DNA of 64,000 nucleotides from Chrysomallon squamiferum (GCA_012295275.1 CM022670.1:34073801-34137800), one strand, 5' to 3'. Positions 1 through 15,659 are shown, counted from the stretch's first letter. Numbers and translations are program-made. The notes: generated from the letters alone by a model not told the origin.

Positions 1-50
1 TTGTAGCGGAAAATGTATTATATCCATTAAAGGATCCTTGATGGATTATT

Positions 51-81
<31 letters not shown>

Positions 82-719
82 TTATTATTAATTTTTGGTA
101 TACATATTAGGAAAGGTATACGGAACACATTATTAGTGTTCTGTTGTTTTTTCTTCTCTGATATTTAGAATCTGCCCTTGACATCGACTACGTTTTCTAC
201 TAAAGAAAAAGTCATCAACCAAATATAGTTAGTTATCTTTTGAGACAGAGTTATCTTTTCAACATATGCTATCATCTGATAGCGTGTCTAAGCTTATTTA
301 CAGAATATTTAACCAACGTGAAATATAATCAACGAAAACAGCTCACGCGTGTTAAGTCGAAATAACAGAGATAAGTTTAACTAAAATTCATATTTTATCT
401 ATTTATTCATCATTTTCGTCTTCCTTTCTTTACATCTCCGAGTCTTCATAAACAAAACAAAGAAAAAAAAAACAAAAAAAAAAAAAAAAAGAAACAGACA
501 AACAAGCAAACAACAACAAAAAACAAACAAACAACAATCCCAAAACAAAACGAAAATAACAGCAGCAACAAAAAAAAACCTCCTGAAAAAGACTGAAATA
601 GGTAAACTGCAATTATTTATTTTCTCCTTCTATTTTAGACACTTTCAAGTATATCTCTGAACGGTGCAACACACTTTAATGATTACGAACTGACAGCCAT
701 TAATAACAAAATATAATTA

Positions 720-1215
720 GTGAAACCAGTAAATACGTATATCAAGTACGTACACTCACATACACATATCAGTACATACATACATACATACACATACACA
801 CATACATACATACACACATACACACACACATACATACATACATACATACATACATACATACATACATACATACATACATACATACATACATACATACATA
901 CATACATACATACACATACACACATACATACATACATACATACATACATACATACATACATACATACATACATCCATACATACATACATACATACGTACG
1001 TACATCCATACATACATACATACATACATACATCCATCCATCCATCCATCCATCCATCCATCCATCCATCCATCCATACATCCATACATACATACATACA
1101 AACATAGATAGATACATACATACATACATACATACATACATACATTCATACAAACATATATTCAGACACATATTCACACGTACATACATACAAACATATA
1201 TATACACAGATACGT
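720..1215. repeat. (CATA)n tetranucleotide array with an internal (CATC)n block
   Basis: CATA repeats run from about 768 to 1,200 with a CATC stretch at about 1,032-1,077. The period of 4 keeps frames open on both strands; none of these is a gene. Confidence 0.95.
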
Positions 1216-2361
1216 TGCTTACAGTTATAAATAAAAAATGAACAAGAAAAAACCTGAACATCATGCATGCAGAAGCAAATAAAAAGACTTTTACTGGTGT
1301 GCGTCTTCCTGTCTGAGTGATGACAGTTTATTTCCTGTCAAGTAAAACGTTTTTGATGTTGTTAAAGAAAAGTCCTTTCATTTCTTCAGTACAGACCAGA
1401 TCCAAGTGTCCTGTTGCTAACAAACATTGTACGGCTGATCAAGAACTCTTAATAACAGTCTGGGAACGCTTCATTAACAAAGAACACCACGAAGCTGTAG
1501 AATTTTCTTTTGTTGTTTCGAGTATTATCAATACTTACAGAGGCATGAAGATAACGGAGATCTGCGTTATTAATATCCATCTGGTACATAAATTATATAA
1601 CATTACATTAATTGTATCTTAATATGCCTGTCAGAAAAAGTCGTAATGACCGTTTTGTATTAATAAGAAACGTTATTTGTTACCAAGCGAAGCTTAGGGT
1701 TTAGTTATAATTTGATAAAGCTGTAATTTGTCACGTTAATGTGGCTATGATGCTAAATTATTTGGAAACTGAGAATGCAGCTGAATGGTAAAATATGATG
1801 TAGAAAAAAAAACCACTGATTGTTTCTCTGCATGGATACGCACCACTGATTGATTCTCTGCCTGTATAAAACTGTACTGATTATTTTCTTGCATGCATTT
1901 CCAAGGCAGGTTTAGATGAAACCAGAGGCTTAAGATTTCCGAGGAAATTCTGTTAATTGTGTTGTTTTCCGTGTGGTCTTAGTAAGGCGGCACTCACTAA
2001 ATTACCAGCTCTGACTAAAGACAGGAGATCCTAATCTGTTCAAGTAAATGATGTTTGTTATAAATCTAAACCACATTTGAAATGGATTTTACTTTCAGTT
2101 TTGGGGGATTTTGGGGGGAATTTTTTTGTTTCTTGTTTCTGTTTTATTTTATTTTATTTAATGTTTTTGGACACTCGTTAGAAAAAAATACAATCTTCAA
2201 CCTGAAACTTTCAGGGAAAACTTTAATATATGAAAATTGTAAGAAAGAGAGAGATCGTAATAGTAATATTGAGATAGAAATATGTAGAGATAATAGACAG
2301 ATAGATAGAGACAGATAAATAGATAGATAGATATACAGACAAACAGACATAACAGAAACAA

Positions 2362-2364
<3 letters not shown>

Positions 2365-2440
<76 letters not shown>
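2365..2440. repeat. (GA)n microsatellite
   Basis: Uninterrupted GA dinucleotides over about 76 bases, preceded by degenerate GATA repeats. Confidence 0.95.
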
Positions 2441-2445
<5 letters not shown>

Positions 2446-4121
2446 AAAGTACAAAACTGTAACAGTTAATAGATGTATATACTTAATATATAGTGTTACC
2501 TGTACAGTAAATAATGGATTTTTCTTTTTAAGTAACTTAATTATAATATATAAGCTTAATGCTTTATGTTCGACTACAAAGGAAATATGATAACATTATC
2601 AATTTGACAATTTAATTAGGAAACAAAACCAATTTATATTCTTTCAAATATAATATCAGATCTTTTAAATTAGTTATATACAGACATATAGGAACCAGAC
2701 ACAGAAGGAAAAAAAAAAGAGAAAGAAAGAAACGTAAAAGTACAAATAAGGATTTTCAGAGAAGTTTGAACAGTGTATCGGAAGGAGCCCGAAGCTATGT
2801 AACCCCACCCCCCAAAAAAAAAAAATCAGCACGATATTCTAATGAAATGTTGTCAGTGTGAATAGAGTACATTGTAAGTACGTTTTATAAAAGCTTTAAA
2901 TCAGGGTAAAATTATAATGTCCATAATAAAGCTAAATCGAAAAACAAAATCGTTTTACGCTTAATTTCACATCGCAAATTAGTTTCTCATTTACTTAAAT
3001 AACAGATTAATACCTATTCTGCGAGGATAAATTTAAAAAAAAAAAAAAAAAAGATAAAAATTAAATTAAAAATAAATAAGTATTGAAACAAAAATACTAA
3101 TAAATATAATAATAATAAAACAACAACTATAAAAATAATATTAGTAATAAATAAATAAATAAATAAATAAATAAACAACAAACAAACAAAACAACAACAA
3201 TAAATCAATAAATTTAAAAAAAGTAAAAAAGTAAAAAAATAAACAAAACAAACAAACAAATGAAAAATATGAACTGCAACTCTCACCCTAAAAATCAACT
3301 ATCTGTGTTTACATTTCATTAACAAACAGAAATAAATTAGAAGACTAAAAAAAACCCCACCTATATATAACAACATCATGCTAACTATCTTCTCATCAAA
3401 CTGTAAAACACTGAAACACATCCTTAGCTCCTCTTTTTTTTTTTTTCGCACGAAGCAGGTGGGTCATGAGGAAATTACAATTAATTAATGAAGGTAACTG
3501 AGTGTTTTAGACTCCCCACAGATGTGTTGAGGGGGTGAGACTGGGAGGGTGAAGATAAAAACTGTTTTTCAGCTGTCGTTATTTAATTAAACGTTTCGCC
3601 CTAGACGTGATGTTCCGAGCACGGAGCATCACGTTTATTGATTTCGTTAACTTTATTTAAAACGAGAACAGATTAAACTGACTGGTTGATATAAAACAGC
3701 GTAAATCCACGTTTGCACACAGACAGAGAGACACTGGTGTAGATGAAATAATATTTATCCAAAAAAATAAATAAAATAAAATAATAAGGTAAAACACGGA
3801 AGAAAATGGAAACCAAAAAAAATAAAAAAAAAAAAAAAAAATAATAATAATAATAAATAATAAAAATAAATATTGCAAAGATACAGATAACAATGATAAT
3901 ATCACAAGTATCATAATCATCAACAACAAACTCAGAACCAGTAATGATAATAATAATAACAATACTAATAATAATGAGTATCATGATCATGATAATGATG
4001 GCGATGATGACAGTAATATTAACAAAACAAGTAACCAACAAAAAAAAATCAACAACAATAGTATCGACATATGACAAGAAATGAATTTGATTAAATTAAA
4101 AACAACACAACAAAAATAACA

Positions 4122-4183
<62 letters not shown>

Positions 4184-4210
4184 ATAATAATAATAATAAT
4201 AATAATAATA
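4122..4210. repeat. (ACT)n(AAT)n compound microsatellite
   Basis: Pure TAC/ACT triplets to about 4,181, then AAT triplets. Confidence 0.95.
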
Positions 4211-4647
4211 TAAAATAAAAACATTAAAATAAAATAAATAAAAATCTTGAAACATTCTCGAGTAATTGAAACTCTTTTGACTAAATATGAGTAAATGTAA
4301 CATGGATAATTAACAAGCAAATCTTGATCTGAAATTTTTTTAATTTTAATTTAAAAATGTACTTCCTGAAAGAAACGAGAGATCAGCGGCAGTATGAGAC
4401 ATGTAAGTCTGTTGATCTCACGTCAGAGTATAAAATTACCACTTATCGAAAAAGTGAAAATGATACCCAACGGGCAAATTGCCTGCTCAGTGAAAAATAC
4501 GATTTCTGTTCTATTTGCGGTTTAATCTTTAACAGCAGCAAAACTATCTTCTATTAAAAAAAAAAAAAAAAAAATTAAAAAAAAAGAAACGCTTCAATAA
4601 TAAAGAAAAGAGAATGATATATAGACATATAGAACGATGGATGGATG

Positions 4648-4764
<117 letters not shown>

Positions 4765-5551
4765 GCTAATTAATAACAGTTAGTTACTTCAGGTAAATAA
4801 ATGCATTACACCTTTCTCACTGTGATTCATAAATTCTTGCACGCTCTCTTTTTATTACATACAAGATTCTTATTGAAAAGCACAGACTAATAAACTTCTT
4901 TTCCAAACATCAATAAATCTGTCACGTTCACACAACAACATTTCTCTACACATAACAAAAAACATAAAAAAACAACAAACTAAAACTTACTTTTAGCTCG
5001 AATGTCACCATTCTCTCCCAAACCGCAAAACAAATTAATTCCATCATCATTTCTCCTCAGCCCAAAATACACTCCAGTGAATCCGTACAGGTATTATATA
5101 CAGCACATATATATATATATATATATACATCATTCAAGTTATGTCTGTCAGTGCCAAGCCTATCGATTAAATTTCAAGTATTCAACGACCAAGTGAAGGT
5201 TACAAGCTGATAAGTGAATGGTTATTTATTGCTACTAACCTCTAAAGGTACCGAGTCAGTAGCACGCACGCTACCTTATCAGAAATGTAGAAATATATAA
5301 GTGTTATATACTCGGTATTGAAAATACAGGTGCTGAAAGAAGCAGAGGAATCCTCTGCATTCCACAGATTAATGATTGACATGGGACTGTTATTGCATCT
5401 GTTGGGTAATTTTGTCAGTTAGGAAGATGATGGTGGTGGTGGATACACTGAGGTAAATTCATATCGTGTTACACAGAGGACCCATGCTGAGAAGATTAAT
5501 TTGAAACCAACGATTTAGATTACTAAATATTTCGTGGAAAAGTAAATAGAA

Positions 5552-5594
<43 letters not shown>

Positions 5595-6449
5595 AGAAGT
5601 ATGAAAAGCCTGCAGGATATACGCCTCTTTGTAATTAATCAAATTATCACAAAAGCCAAAAATGGTTCGTGAATTTTCAATTTCAATAGTCCTGCGTAAG
5701 TGCTTACGTCATCATCTCTGTTAATTATTTATTATTTTTCAAATGTTATCCACCACAGATTTAACTGTACAACAATAAAAAGAACTGGTCGATTAATACT
5801 GTGACTACGGAAATACGTGTTATATCTCTGACGCAAAACACACATGAACGTGAATACGTATGTCAATGCAAAGCTTGCAATTAAATTTACAGAGCTTGCA
5901 ATTATAACCAGTAATGCTTTATTTATTGTTTGAACTCTATAAACTAATCAAAAGAATAAAAATAGATGTTTTAGCAAGAAAAGAAAAGAAAAAAAACCCA
6001 CCTAAAACATAAGTAAAAACATTAATATACATAATTATTTGTTTAAATTATATTTTTGTTTATTTCTCGTACAAATGTTGTTCAACTTTTGTATGTACTA
6101 ATCTGAAGTCTAAAAGAGGGTGCAGAAAACTTTAAAGTGTTTATACACAAAGATCAAAGAAATTCTCACCCGTCAAAACAGAATACCACCAGATTTCAGA
6201 AATATTTTTTTGAGTCTCTGTATCTTGAAGTCATCAAGATGAAAACATGTTTTCTTTTTCTTAAGTTTAACTATTGATATATATAAAAAAAACCATATCA
6301 CTAGTTTATGTCAAGGCCAACTACTTCAAAAACATGAAAATTATTTAATTTAGAAAATAGGTCTTGTTTTCATTCTATATACTAGTAAAGATGTTTATAT
6401 GTTAATAATGGAATCTGTTTCGTAAATGTAACTAACACATAGAAACACA

Positions 6450-6787
<338 letters not shown>

Positions 6788-7062
6788 AATGATATATATA
6801 TATATATTATACACATATGGGTTAATTTATAAATATCATATTAATATTCTCTCCAAAACTCAAAACAAGGTTAATTTTGTTAAATCAAAACAGATTTCAT
6901 TTAGCTTCACCTTCATCTTACTTTACTTTATCATTATCTGTTTTCTCGACATAACTGTACTCGAATCAGTGATATAACAGTCAGTTATAATTAGGAAGAT
7001 GTCTCTTTCTGTCAGTCTGTATTGATTACTGACTCAACTCAGAAAGGCCCCGCACACATTAA

Positions 7063-7196
7063 TTTAAAATTTGATAAACGAGTTGTCTATAATTATTAAT
7101 GCTGATCGTAATTGACCTATATGTTTCGAAATGACCTATATGTTTGTAAATGACCTATATGTTTGTAAATGACCTATATGTTTGTAAATGACCTGT
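7063..7196 (+). repeat. 64-bp module followed by a 19-bp tandem array
   Basis: Bases 7,063-7,126 are identical to 19,676-19,739. The end of the module, GACCTATATGTTT, is then repeated as a 19-bp unit (GACCTATATGTTTGTAAAT) about four times up to 7,196. Confidence 0.8.
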
Positions 7197-7254
7197 TTGT
7201 TACATCGATACGTGCCACAAGAAGAGGATGTCGTTGTTGATCAATTTGCATTGG

Positions 7255-7339
<85 letters not shown>

Positions 7340-7700
7340 GTTATTATTATTGTTGTTGTTGCTGTTACTAGTGATAGTAGTAGTAGTAGCATTTGTAGTT
7401 GCAGCAGTAGTAGTGATAAAAGTAATAATAGTAGTAGTAGTAGTGAGTAGTAGTAGTAGTAGTAGCAGTAGCAGTAATAATAACTCTTCTATTACTACTA
7501 CTACTATTACTACTACTACTAGTACTTCTACTATTACTACAGTTACTATTGCTACTGCTATTACTACAGTTACTGGTGCTACTACTATTACTACTACTGA
7601 TACTACAACTATTACTACTACTACTACTACTATTACGACTGCTGCTACTACTACTACTACTGCTATCACAGCTACTACTACTACTACTGTTACTACAACT
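7255..7700. repeat. Compound trinucleotide array
   Basis: ATT triplets to about 7,345, then degenerate GTT, GTA, TAG and ACT triplets to 7,700. The long open frames here (poly-Leu/Ser/Thr or poly-Asn/Val) follow from the period of 3. Confidence 0.95.
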
Positions 7701-8119
7701 ACTAAACCGATAGTAACTGATTTTCTTTTGATTAACAGAGAGAGCAAAACAGAGGAAAAGACAGAACTAAAAGTTAAGTGAATGGCTGAAAGGAGTATCT
7801 GTGTATATCCATCTAATTATCCTCAGTTCCTCTTGCCTGCCTCAGAAATCTGCGGTATTTTGTTTTGACAGTTGTAAATCTCTTTAATTTCTCAATATAT
7901 AAACGCCTTAGTGTTTTCAGCATCTAATCTCAGGCTTTAAATCAGTACGTATCCTACATTTTTATAAGATTCAAATGACTAGATAGACAGACAGATTGAT
8001 AGAGAGATATGTACATGTGGATAGACAAACGCACACACAAACACGCAAACATCAGACAGACAGACAGACAGATAGACAGATAGATAGACAGCTAGATAGA
8101 CTGATATATAGTTGAGGAA

Positions 8120-8129
<10 letters not shown>

Positions 8130-8204
<75 letters not shown>
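8130..8204. repeat. (GA)n microsatellite
   Basis: Pure GA over about 75 bases, preceded by GACA/GATA repeats from 8,053. Confidence 0.95.
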
Positions 8205-8206
<2 letters not shown>

Positions 8207-9244
8207 CTAAATAGCAAACCACTGAAATTTACTGACCATAATACGTTAATCAGCAAATCAAGATCTACATTAAAAAAATGTACGTCAAAAAATCTGTTTT
8301 AATTTCATGCACAAATTCCTTTATAAATGCTTGAATACTCTTTAGAATAATCATCAACAACAACAACAAAATAAATTATTTTAAAAAAATTCACACAAAC
8401 CACAACGATCATTCTTTCTCTTTACAGAGGTGTTTTTGTTGTCTCTTCACTTGTTTACAATAAAGATTATTTATGGTAACTGTTCCTTGTACATCAAACG
8501 CTTTACAAAAATGAATCATCGTTCTGTGATTTAATTAACACGGGAAAAATCAAGAAAAACTGCTAAACACAGATGTCTTCCAAAGAATAATAAAATGTAA
8601 AAATAAAAAAAAAATATTTACGCAACAGAATACGAAGCAATTACCCGTACCGCTTTAACCCCCAGAGCGAATCCCAAAATGGCAGCCCTCCAAATTTCTA
8701 CGAAAACACATCAAAAATAAACGCTCGAACCTTTTTCATTCATTGGCTACGATGTGAAATGAGATATCATCTAACAATAACACAGTCTAAAGATAATCCA
8801 TCTGTTTGTCTGACGTTCCGTTCATAAAACACACGTTTTAAAAAGTATTTTAATTTCACCTTTTAAATACAATTTTCATATGTGTTTGTTCCGCGTTGAT
8901 CTAAAAAAACTGTCGTGCCTGTGGACTTCTTTATTTCTCATTATAGATGTAATTTAAATTCTTGTGGAAACAAAAAGACAGTGTGTTAAACACATCTATG
9001 ACACAAAAGTGCGTTGTTAAGTACAGTCATTAAAAATAGGTTCATAAAAGTATTCGTCAAGCTTTAATAGTTAGAAACTTTAACCTAGATTATATGTCTG
9101 CAAAACCGCTTAAACTCGCCCATCCAGTCTAAATATATAACTGTGTTCCTTTAAACACTTGTATAAATACATAAATGCGTAACAGAAACACGCACAGACT
9201 TACAAAAGGAGTGCTTTAACACACGTAGAAATGCACGTCTGCAT

Positions 9245-9386
9245 ATGATTACATACGTACACACAAACGTGAACATACACACACATATAACACACATACA
9301 CACAACATCAACATACATAAACATACCTATATACACATACGTACATTCATACAAACATATATATATATACATACGTCCATTCATAC

Positions 9387-9459
<73 letters not shown>

Positions 9460-9610
9460 CATATACATACAAATACACATACATAGCATCTATCCATACA
9501 TATATATACATACATGCATATACAAATAAAAACTCCCACAAGAATATGCAAACATTTACACACATATAAACACAAATGCACACATGTACATGCACACATA
9601 CACGTGCACA
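9245..9610. repeat. CA/TA/ACAT-rich microsatellite tract
   Basis: Degenerate ACAT units with a clean (TA)n(CA)n core at about 9,393-9,452. Confidence 0.9.
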
Positions 9611-9749
9611 GAGAAACTAAATACATAAACTCATACCTAGATGTAGTTATCTACACGGAATGGTCATTCTGTCTTGCTTCCTATTGTCTTTTGAGAGGCA
9701 CAACCCCGGAAGGAAAACAATATCTGACAGTTTTGTTCTGCCATTAAAG

Positions 9750-9860
9750 CGACAGACCAAGAGGAAATCGTATATATTTGAGTAAACAGGAAGACACTGC
9801 GACTTTTAACCCATATTCTCATTTTAACTGAAATATATACAATTTCCTCTTGGTCTGTCG
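9750..9860. repeat. Small inverted-repeat (MITE-like) element
   Basis: The arms 9,750-9,779 and 9,831-9,860 are inverted copies with one mismatch in 30 (CGACAGACCAAGAGGAAAT core) around a 51-base loop. CATTAA occurs near both outer edges and may be remnant target sequence. Confidence 0.7.
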
Positions 9861-9879
9861 TCATTAATAATTGAAAAAT

Positions 9880-9928
<49 letters not shown>

Positions 9929-11253
9929 AAATAAAATAAAAATAATATTAATAATAAATAAATTAAATAATAATAAATATCAACAAAAAAAAAAAATTAC
10001 GATTATTATTGTTACTGCTACTACTGGTACTACTACTGTTGCTGCTTTTAATACTAGTAATTACAAATAAGTAAGTACGTAAGTAAACAAATAAATAAAT
10101 TAATTTAATTTAAATTAAATCAAAAATTAAAATTACAAAATATATTAATTAAAAACATGTTGTCGGGAAATAGAAATTATGACTTCCATTTCAGAAGCAT
10201 AAAAGAAAAACCAAAAAACAACATTTAAATTTGTTTTAAAAGCCCCTACATCTGCTATACGATTTTATAATCTCTGTGACTCATGTTAACTAATTATTTA
10301 TTTAGATATTTTATATCTGAGTGACGTCATACTTCCAAGTACACAGGAAATTAAGAATATTTCTGTCTGGGATCACTCCAGTTACACTGCAGGAAATTTA
10401 TGTGGATTCATGTAATTTTACATTTTTATGTCGCTAAATATTTCCTGACACCACAAATCTCTTCGTAGGTTTTGTAATATCAGTTATTAGGTGTTGTATG
10501 TTTTCTGATATTGTAATGATTTTGTCTGATAGAAGTAAAAAAAAAAAAAATAAAATAAAAAAAGCAGTCTGATAAAATAAATAAAATAAAAGCCATTACT
10601 GCTAACCATCATAAAGTGCACCACACTTTATACAGTAAAAGAAATATTAGCGCTTTTAGCTATCATTTTGGGGACACAAGTTGGAACAAGAAAAAAATGA
10701 AATCGGTCTCGATATTCATGCGTTAGCATATATATTAATAAATGTAGTTTCAGACTTCTATAATTAGTAATATACAGATCAGAATCCATAAATAACGTTT
10801 CTGAATTACATAAGGTCTTTAAAATAGCACGTTATATCTTCACTAGAACATTAACGAGCTTAATTTATACTGAACTGCATCGACTCTGTCGCCTAAACCA
10901 CTAATGAAGTCACTTCTTACTACTCATTACTGACAATTTGTCCCTCCGCATGGGAGCACGTTTTACTTTGAAGTATCGCTTTGACGTAGAAGCCAGTTAG
11001 ATGCTGTTAGCATCAATTAATTGCACAAGGACACTGAGAAAGTATGGGTGTCTTTTGAATGACGAATTATAGAACGAAGCGTTAAATGTAATTCATGTCT
11101 TTTTGAAAACAGAGTACCAGATTTTATGATCTATATTACAGGCAAGAAAGATCGAAGAAAATGATGTAAATAGTACTCACGTGCAAACACACCTACACGC
11201 ATTTATTGTTCCTTTATATATTCTACAATCAATATAATGTCTTTAGGAAACAA

Positions 11254-11331
<78 letters not shown>
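11254..11331. repeat. (ACT)n(AAT)n microsatellite
   Basis: Same compound type as at 4,122-4,210. Confidence 0.95.
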
Positions 11332-11333
<2 letters not shown>

Positions 11334-12392
11334 GGTTTGCCTTCAGAATATTAGTGTGCACTCCACTCTTCTCAATATTTGTATAAAATAAAAGTGTTTA
11401 TACATGTATTAACATATAAACTAACTAATCTAATTTATTTCTTTTCGAAATCAGAGTTTATTTTTAAACAAAAAGCTATGTAAACAATTATTTATCCTCC
11501 CTTCCTACACATTACCGAAACAGAAACAATGTCGTTGTTTTAGCGAGTATCATGCCATTATCTCAACAACGCCACAATCTTTAAAATACATTAGTCTCTA
11601 ACCCATAGATAATAATGAAAAGTTAAGCTCGACAAATATTTGTTCTGAGAGTTTTAAAAGTTCCTGTTTGCTGAACAAATGCACGGAAAACTGATTGGAC
11701 GCACACACAAAAAAAAAAAAAAGAAAAAAAAAGAAAAAAAAAAAAAAAAAGAGAAGAGATCGATAACAATTATTTGTCTTTACACACAGCTTTGACTATT
11801 ATCGTCTGAATGGCGTATTTCCGGTCAGGCACTCCCATGTCTGCTAGTCTGGGCACACCAAGAGGGCAATGCTCCCCCAGAGAGACGTAAAATTGTGTAG
11901 GGTTAGAATGCCGCGATAACACACGAAGTTGAAGTGTGTGTGTGTGTGTGGCACTTTGTAGAGGGTTCGATTTGTGACAAAGTGCTAGAAGTGCATTTGG
12001 CTTGTTCGGGCAGCCCGCGGTTCAATAACAGACTGTCCCTCGGTGATTTGGGTTTGTAAGAAAAAGCAAACATTAGAAATCGGCGAGATTAAATTATTCA
12101 TTCAGATGTTGCTACATGTCGTTGCTGTCATGCATGTTATAACCTTTTTTTTTTTTTTTTTTTTTTTTTTGCCGTTGAATGTATGGCTGTCGATTTATTT
12201 TTGTTTCTTTATTATTCATGTGGGGTTTGTTGTGAGGATTTTGTGTGTGTTTTTTTTGTATGTTGTTTACAGAACAATACAGAACTGTTTTATTTTCATT
12301 CTTATTCTTTTACTGTTTATCTTATGGATAAGGAAAACGAACATAATTCGTTACCTTATTATAAAATAATCGTGAATAATAATCTCGCCAAA

Positions 12393-12428
<36 letters not shown>

Positions 12429-13685
12429 TTATATTTGAGTTATCAAATAATTTTTCCTATCTTCTTTGAAAAAAAAAAAATAAAAAATAAAAAACACTCA
12501 CACAAAAAGCCCACCACTACAATGGAATTTACGATTGGCAGCAAACCTTGAAATGTCGCTTACGATCATTTCTTAATAAGGTGACGATTTCTGGATAAAC
12601 GGCAAGTACGTAAACCCAGCCGACTGTAGCCCCAGCCGTACGTTTACACGATAAACACATTGTACGAACAATCGAACTGAATAACTCTACTTGACTACTT
12701 CAGAATTTGAACTTAAGTCCTGACGTCTGTGTTTTACAAGCACTTAAATACACCTGACGTTTTTTCGCACCTATTTCGTCAAACGTGCGTAAATTCAGTG
12801 ATAAACAATCGTTTTTAATACACAGTGGGTTCAAACTGATTACACGAAACACATATAAAAAAAAAGGATGCTTACATGCATGCAAAAATATAAAACAGTG
12901 CATAAAAATACACGTGTTCTATAAAGAAAATACAGTTTAAAAGCATTTGTCGGCTTTTATTAATTTGTTATTTCAGAAGAGGAACGAAAAATAAATATAC
13001 TGTGCTTACTATACAAGAATGGAAACAAATAATATACATGTATATAGGAAAATACATGAATCTATAACAAAGACACAGCCCAAAACCAAAATAAATAAAG
13101 AAAGAAAATAAAAGAATAGAAAATATAATAATAAAAAAAAAATAAAAAAATAAATAAAAATTACTCCCCAAACAAACAACGAGAACAACAAAAGCAAAAC
13201 AACATTAATAATAGATTAATACAGTTTTGGAAGCAAAGATAATGGCTTTCGATTTTGTAAGGAATCACACGCATTCTGCTTTTTAATAAATAATCAACTC
13301 ATTTTCTGTATCCCGGTATGTATTTCTCTCTAACAGTGCCGTGCAAAATCAGCAGTTTGTAACTACTGTTGTAAACTAAAAAAAAACTGCATCCTGAAAC
13401 AAATGTCAGCGACTGTAACATGAAAACCGTTTCCGTGTAATTAAACAGTCTGTCATCAAGTGAGAGCGGCAGCAAAAGGTCACACAAAGGAGGAGGATGG
13501 TGGTGTCGAAATATTTGGATTTGTTCTAAAAATAACTAAACAAAAGTATTTTAAAAGAGAAACAAGAACAACCGCGGCTACCACATACTTCAGTAACACC
13601 ATGTCCAGAAAACTATCCATTTTAAGAATTTGTTTGGATATTTATTTAACCTGAGGAATATTGAGTGATGATGCTCTTAATCGTG

Positions 13686-13749
13686 ACAGTAGCAAACATG
13701 AATAAATATGTTTATACATATAAACACATTTATTCATGTTTGCTACTGT
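13686..13749. repeat. Near-perfect 64-bp palindrome
   Basis: The arms 13,686-13,716 and 13,719-13,749 pair over 31 bases with one mismatch and a 2-base centre (ACAGTAGCAAACATG outer stem). It is followed by short TGTG/TCTA repeats. There is no sign of a gene. Confidence 0.8.
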
Positions 13750-15659
13750 GTGTGTTTATCTGTCTATCTGTATATGTATATCTATGTATCTGTCTATATA
13801 ATTCTATATAATTATGTATATCTATCTATAATAGAAGAGTGAAGTAACTAAGAAAAAGAAAAAGAAAATTACTATAAATACTTTTTCTAAAAGAAATAAT
13901 TTGACATATGAGCACCATTTCAAAAAGGATAAAAATACATGTAATCTGATTTAATATGAATTAATCTGATTTCTGTCAAAACAATTCTATCAAAATTAAA
14001 CAGTTAAAAATGTGCTTATTTTCATACGATACTTTTTCTTATTAACAGAAATATCAAAACTCAACACCGAATACTATTCAGTGCACAGAAAAATCATTTC
14101 CATCTTGTTGTAGAAATGTTTTTTATCTAAACAGAACAGTATGTGTACCACGTGTCTAAAATAAATCATTTTGTGCAGGGTGAATATGCACGTGGAATAA
14201 TAACAGAAATCTAATTGTTTACATACCATAATATTTCATGAATTCTAAATCAAAATAAGAGTGATGTATGTATATGAATAGTAAACATGAGTAATAGAAT
14301 ACTAGTCACTTATTGTAAGATATATTAATTGTGTTTGTAATTTACTTCACTGGTCCAAGACATAATACTAGTAATTTAATACAAGTAAATTAGTTACAAG
14401 TAATACTAGTAATGTATTTCAGGACCTAACGATATTTTACTTCACCGGTAATTTGTATACACAGATGGTAACAAAAATTAGTTCGCTAGAAATTTACTTG
14501 ACGATGTATAAACGATACTGATAATTTGTTTGACGACATACAAATCATACTTAAAGTTATCTTCACTAGTAATTATCTGGATGACAAACAAGTCATATTA
14601 ATACTTTACTTTACTATTAATTAACATCACTACAAACAAACCACATTAAAAATATAGTAACTTTGTTCGTGACATAAAACTGTAATGTATGAGTCTTATA
14701 CTTAAGACGAAGAAATCTTGAAGCTGATGATGTTCATGGAACAATTATATTACAATTTCTTGAGCTTTCTAATTATGTACTATGTTAAATATACGTACCA
14801 CCTTCACGTCTCAGTACTGTCACAGACAAATCTGGCCTGAAATAACAGAACTTGTGATCACGAAATTGCTATCGGGACGTCAGATGCTAGTTTCCGGTGA
14901 ACCATCTGAAGTTTCTTCTAACAGTCGTGCATGGTCATACAGCGATCTCCCACAGTGCCATTAACTGATGTGTAAATGTTTACACAGAATCCGCAGAATG
15001 GTATCGGTGATACAACTAAACAGTTTTATCAGCTTTTGTGGGTGTTACGTAGTCCAGGTCATTTCACGCCAATTGTTCCTTCATTTGTAAACCGATTCCT
15101 TTGCTGCGGAAATGTTATATGTGTATGCAGGAACCAATAACTGATTTGTTGCATGTGGGTTTAAATAAACAACCCCCAGCCAGAGTTTAATAAGATCACT
15201 GGATGAATAAAGTCTTGCGAATGTTTAATAAGAATTTGTTATTTATTATTGAAATTATCTGAACATGATGGATAATGCCTTCTGTTTTAATTAAAAGTAA
15301 ACCCAACAACGTAATGTTTTATTCATTGAAAACTAATATAATTTGATCCAGCTGGTTACGTATGTATGAAATAAAGATTAAGCCTAACTTATATCTACAG
15401 CATCTATTAATCTCATAAAACCAAAAGCACAATGTAAACAGATTTACAGTCTGATAGTGTAATTAATTAATACCGTTATGTAATACGTCTGGGAAAATAT
15501 TGCATAGTTTTAATTAAATATAATCTTTTGGATTAATTACATGAACATGTGTCAGTCAGAAATATTCCAGATTCCTGATGAAACAAATGTTTTCCACGAA
15601 GCCACTGCCTGTTCGAACAAACGCTTTGAAATTAATGTAATTCTAATTACAAATATCAA

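Noticed and set aside
720-1264. Overlapping frames of 126-193 aa on both strands
   Set aside because: They are read entirely from CATA/CATC tetranucleotide repeats, whose period keeps every frame open.
7188-7781. 197-aa and 168-aa Leu/Thr/Ser and Asn/Val frames
   Set aside because: Translation of trinucleotide arrays; no domain.
11820-12060. Possible tRNA gene or SINE from a lone GGTTCGAT B-box
   Set aside because: There is no matching A-box at the right distance and no cloverleaf could be drawn.
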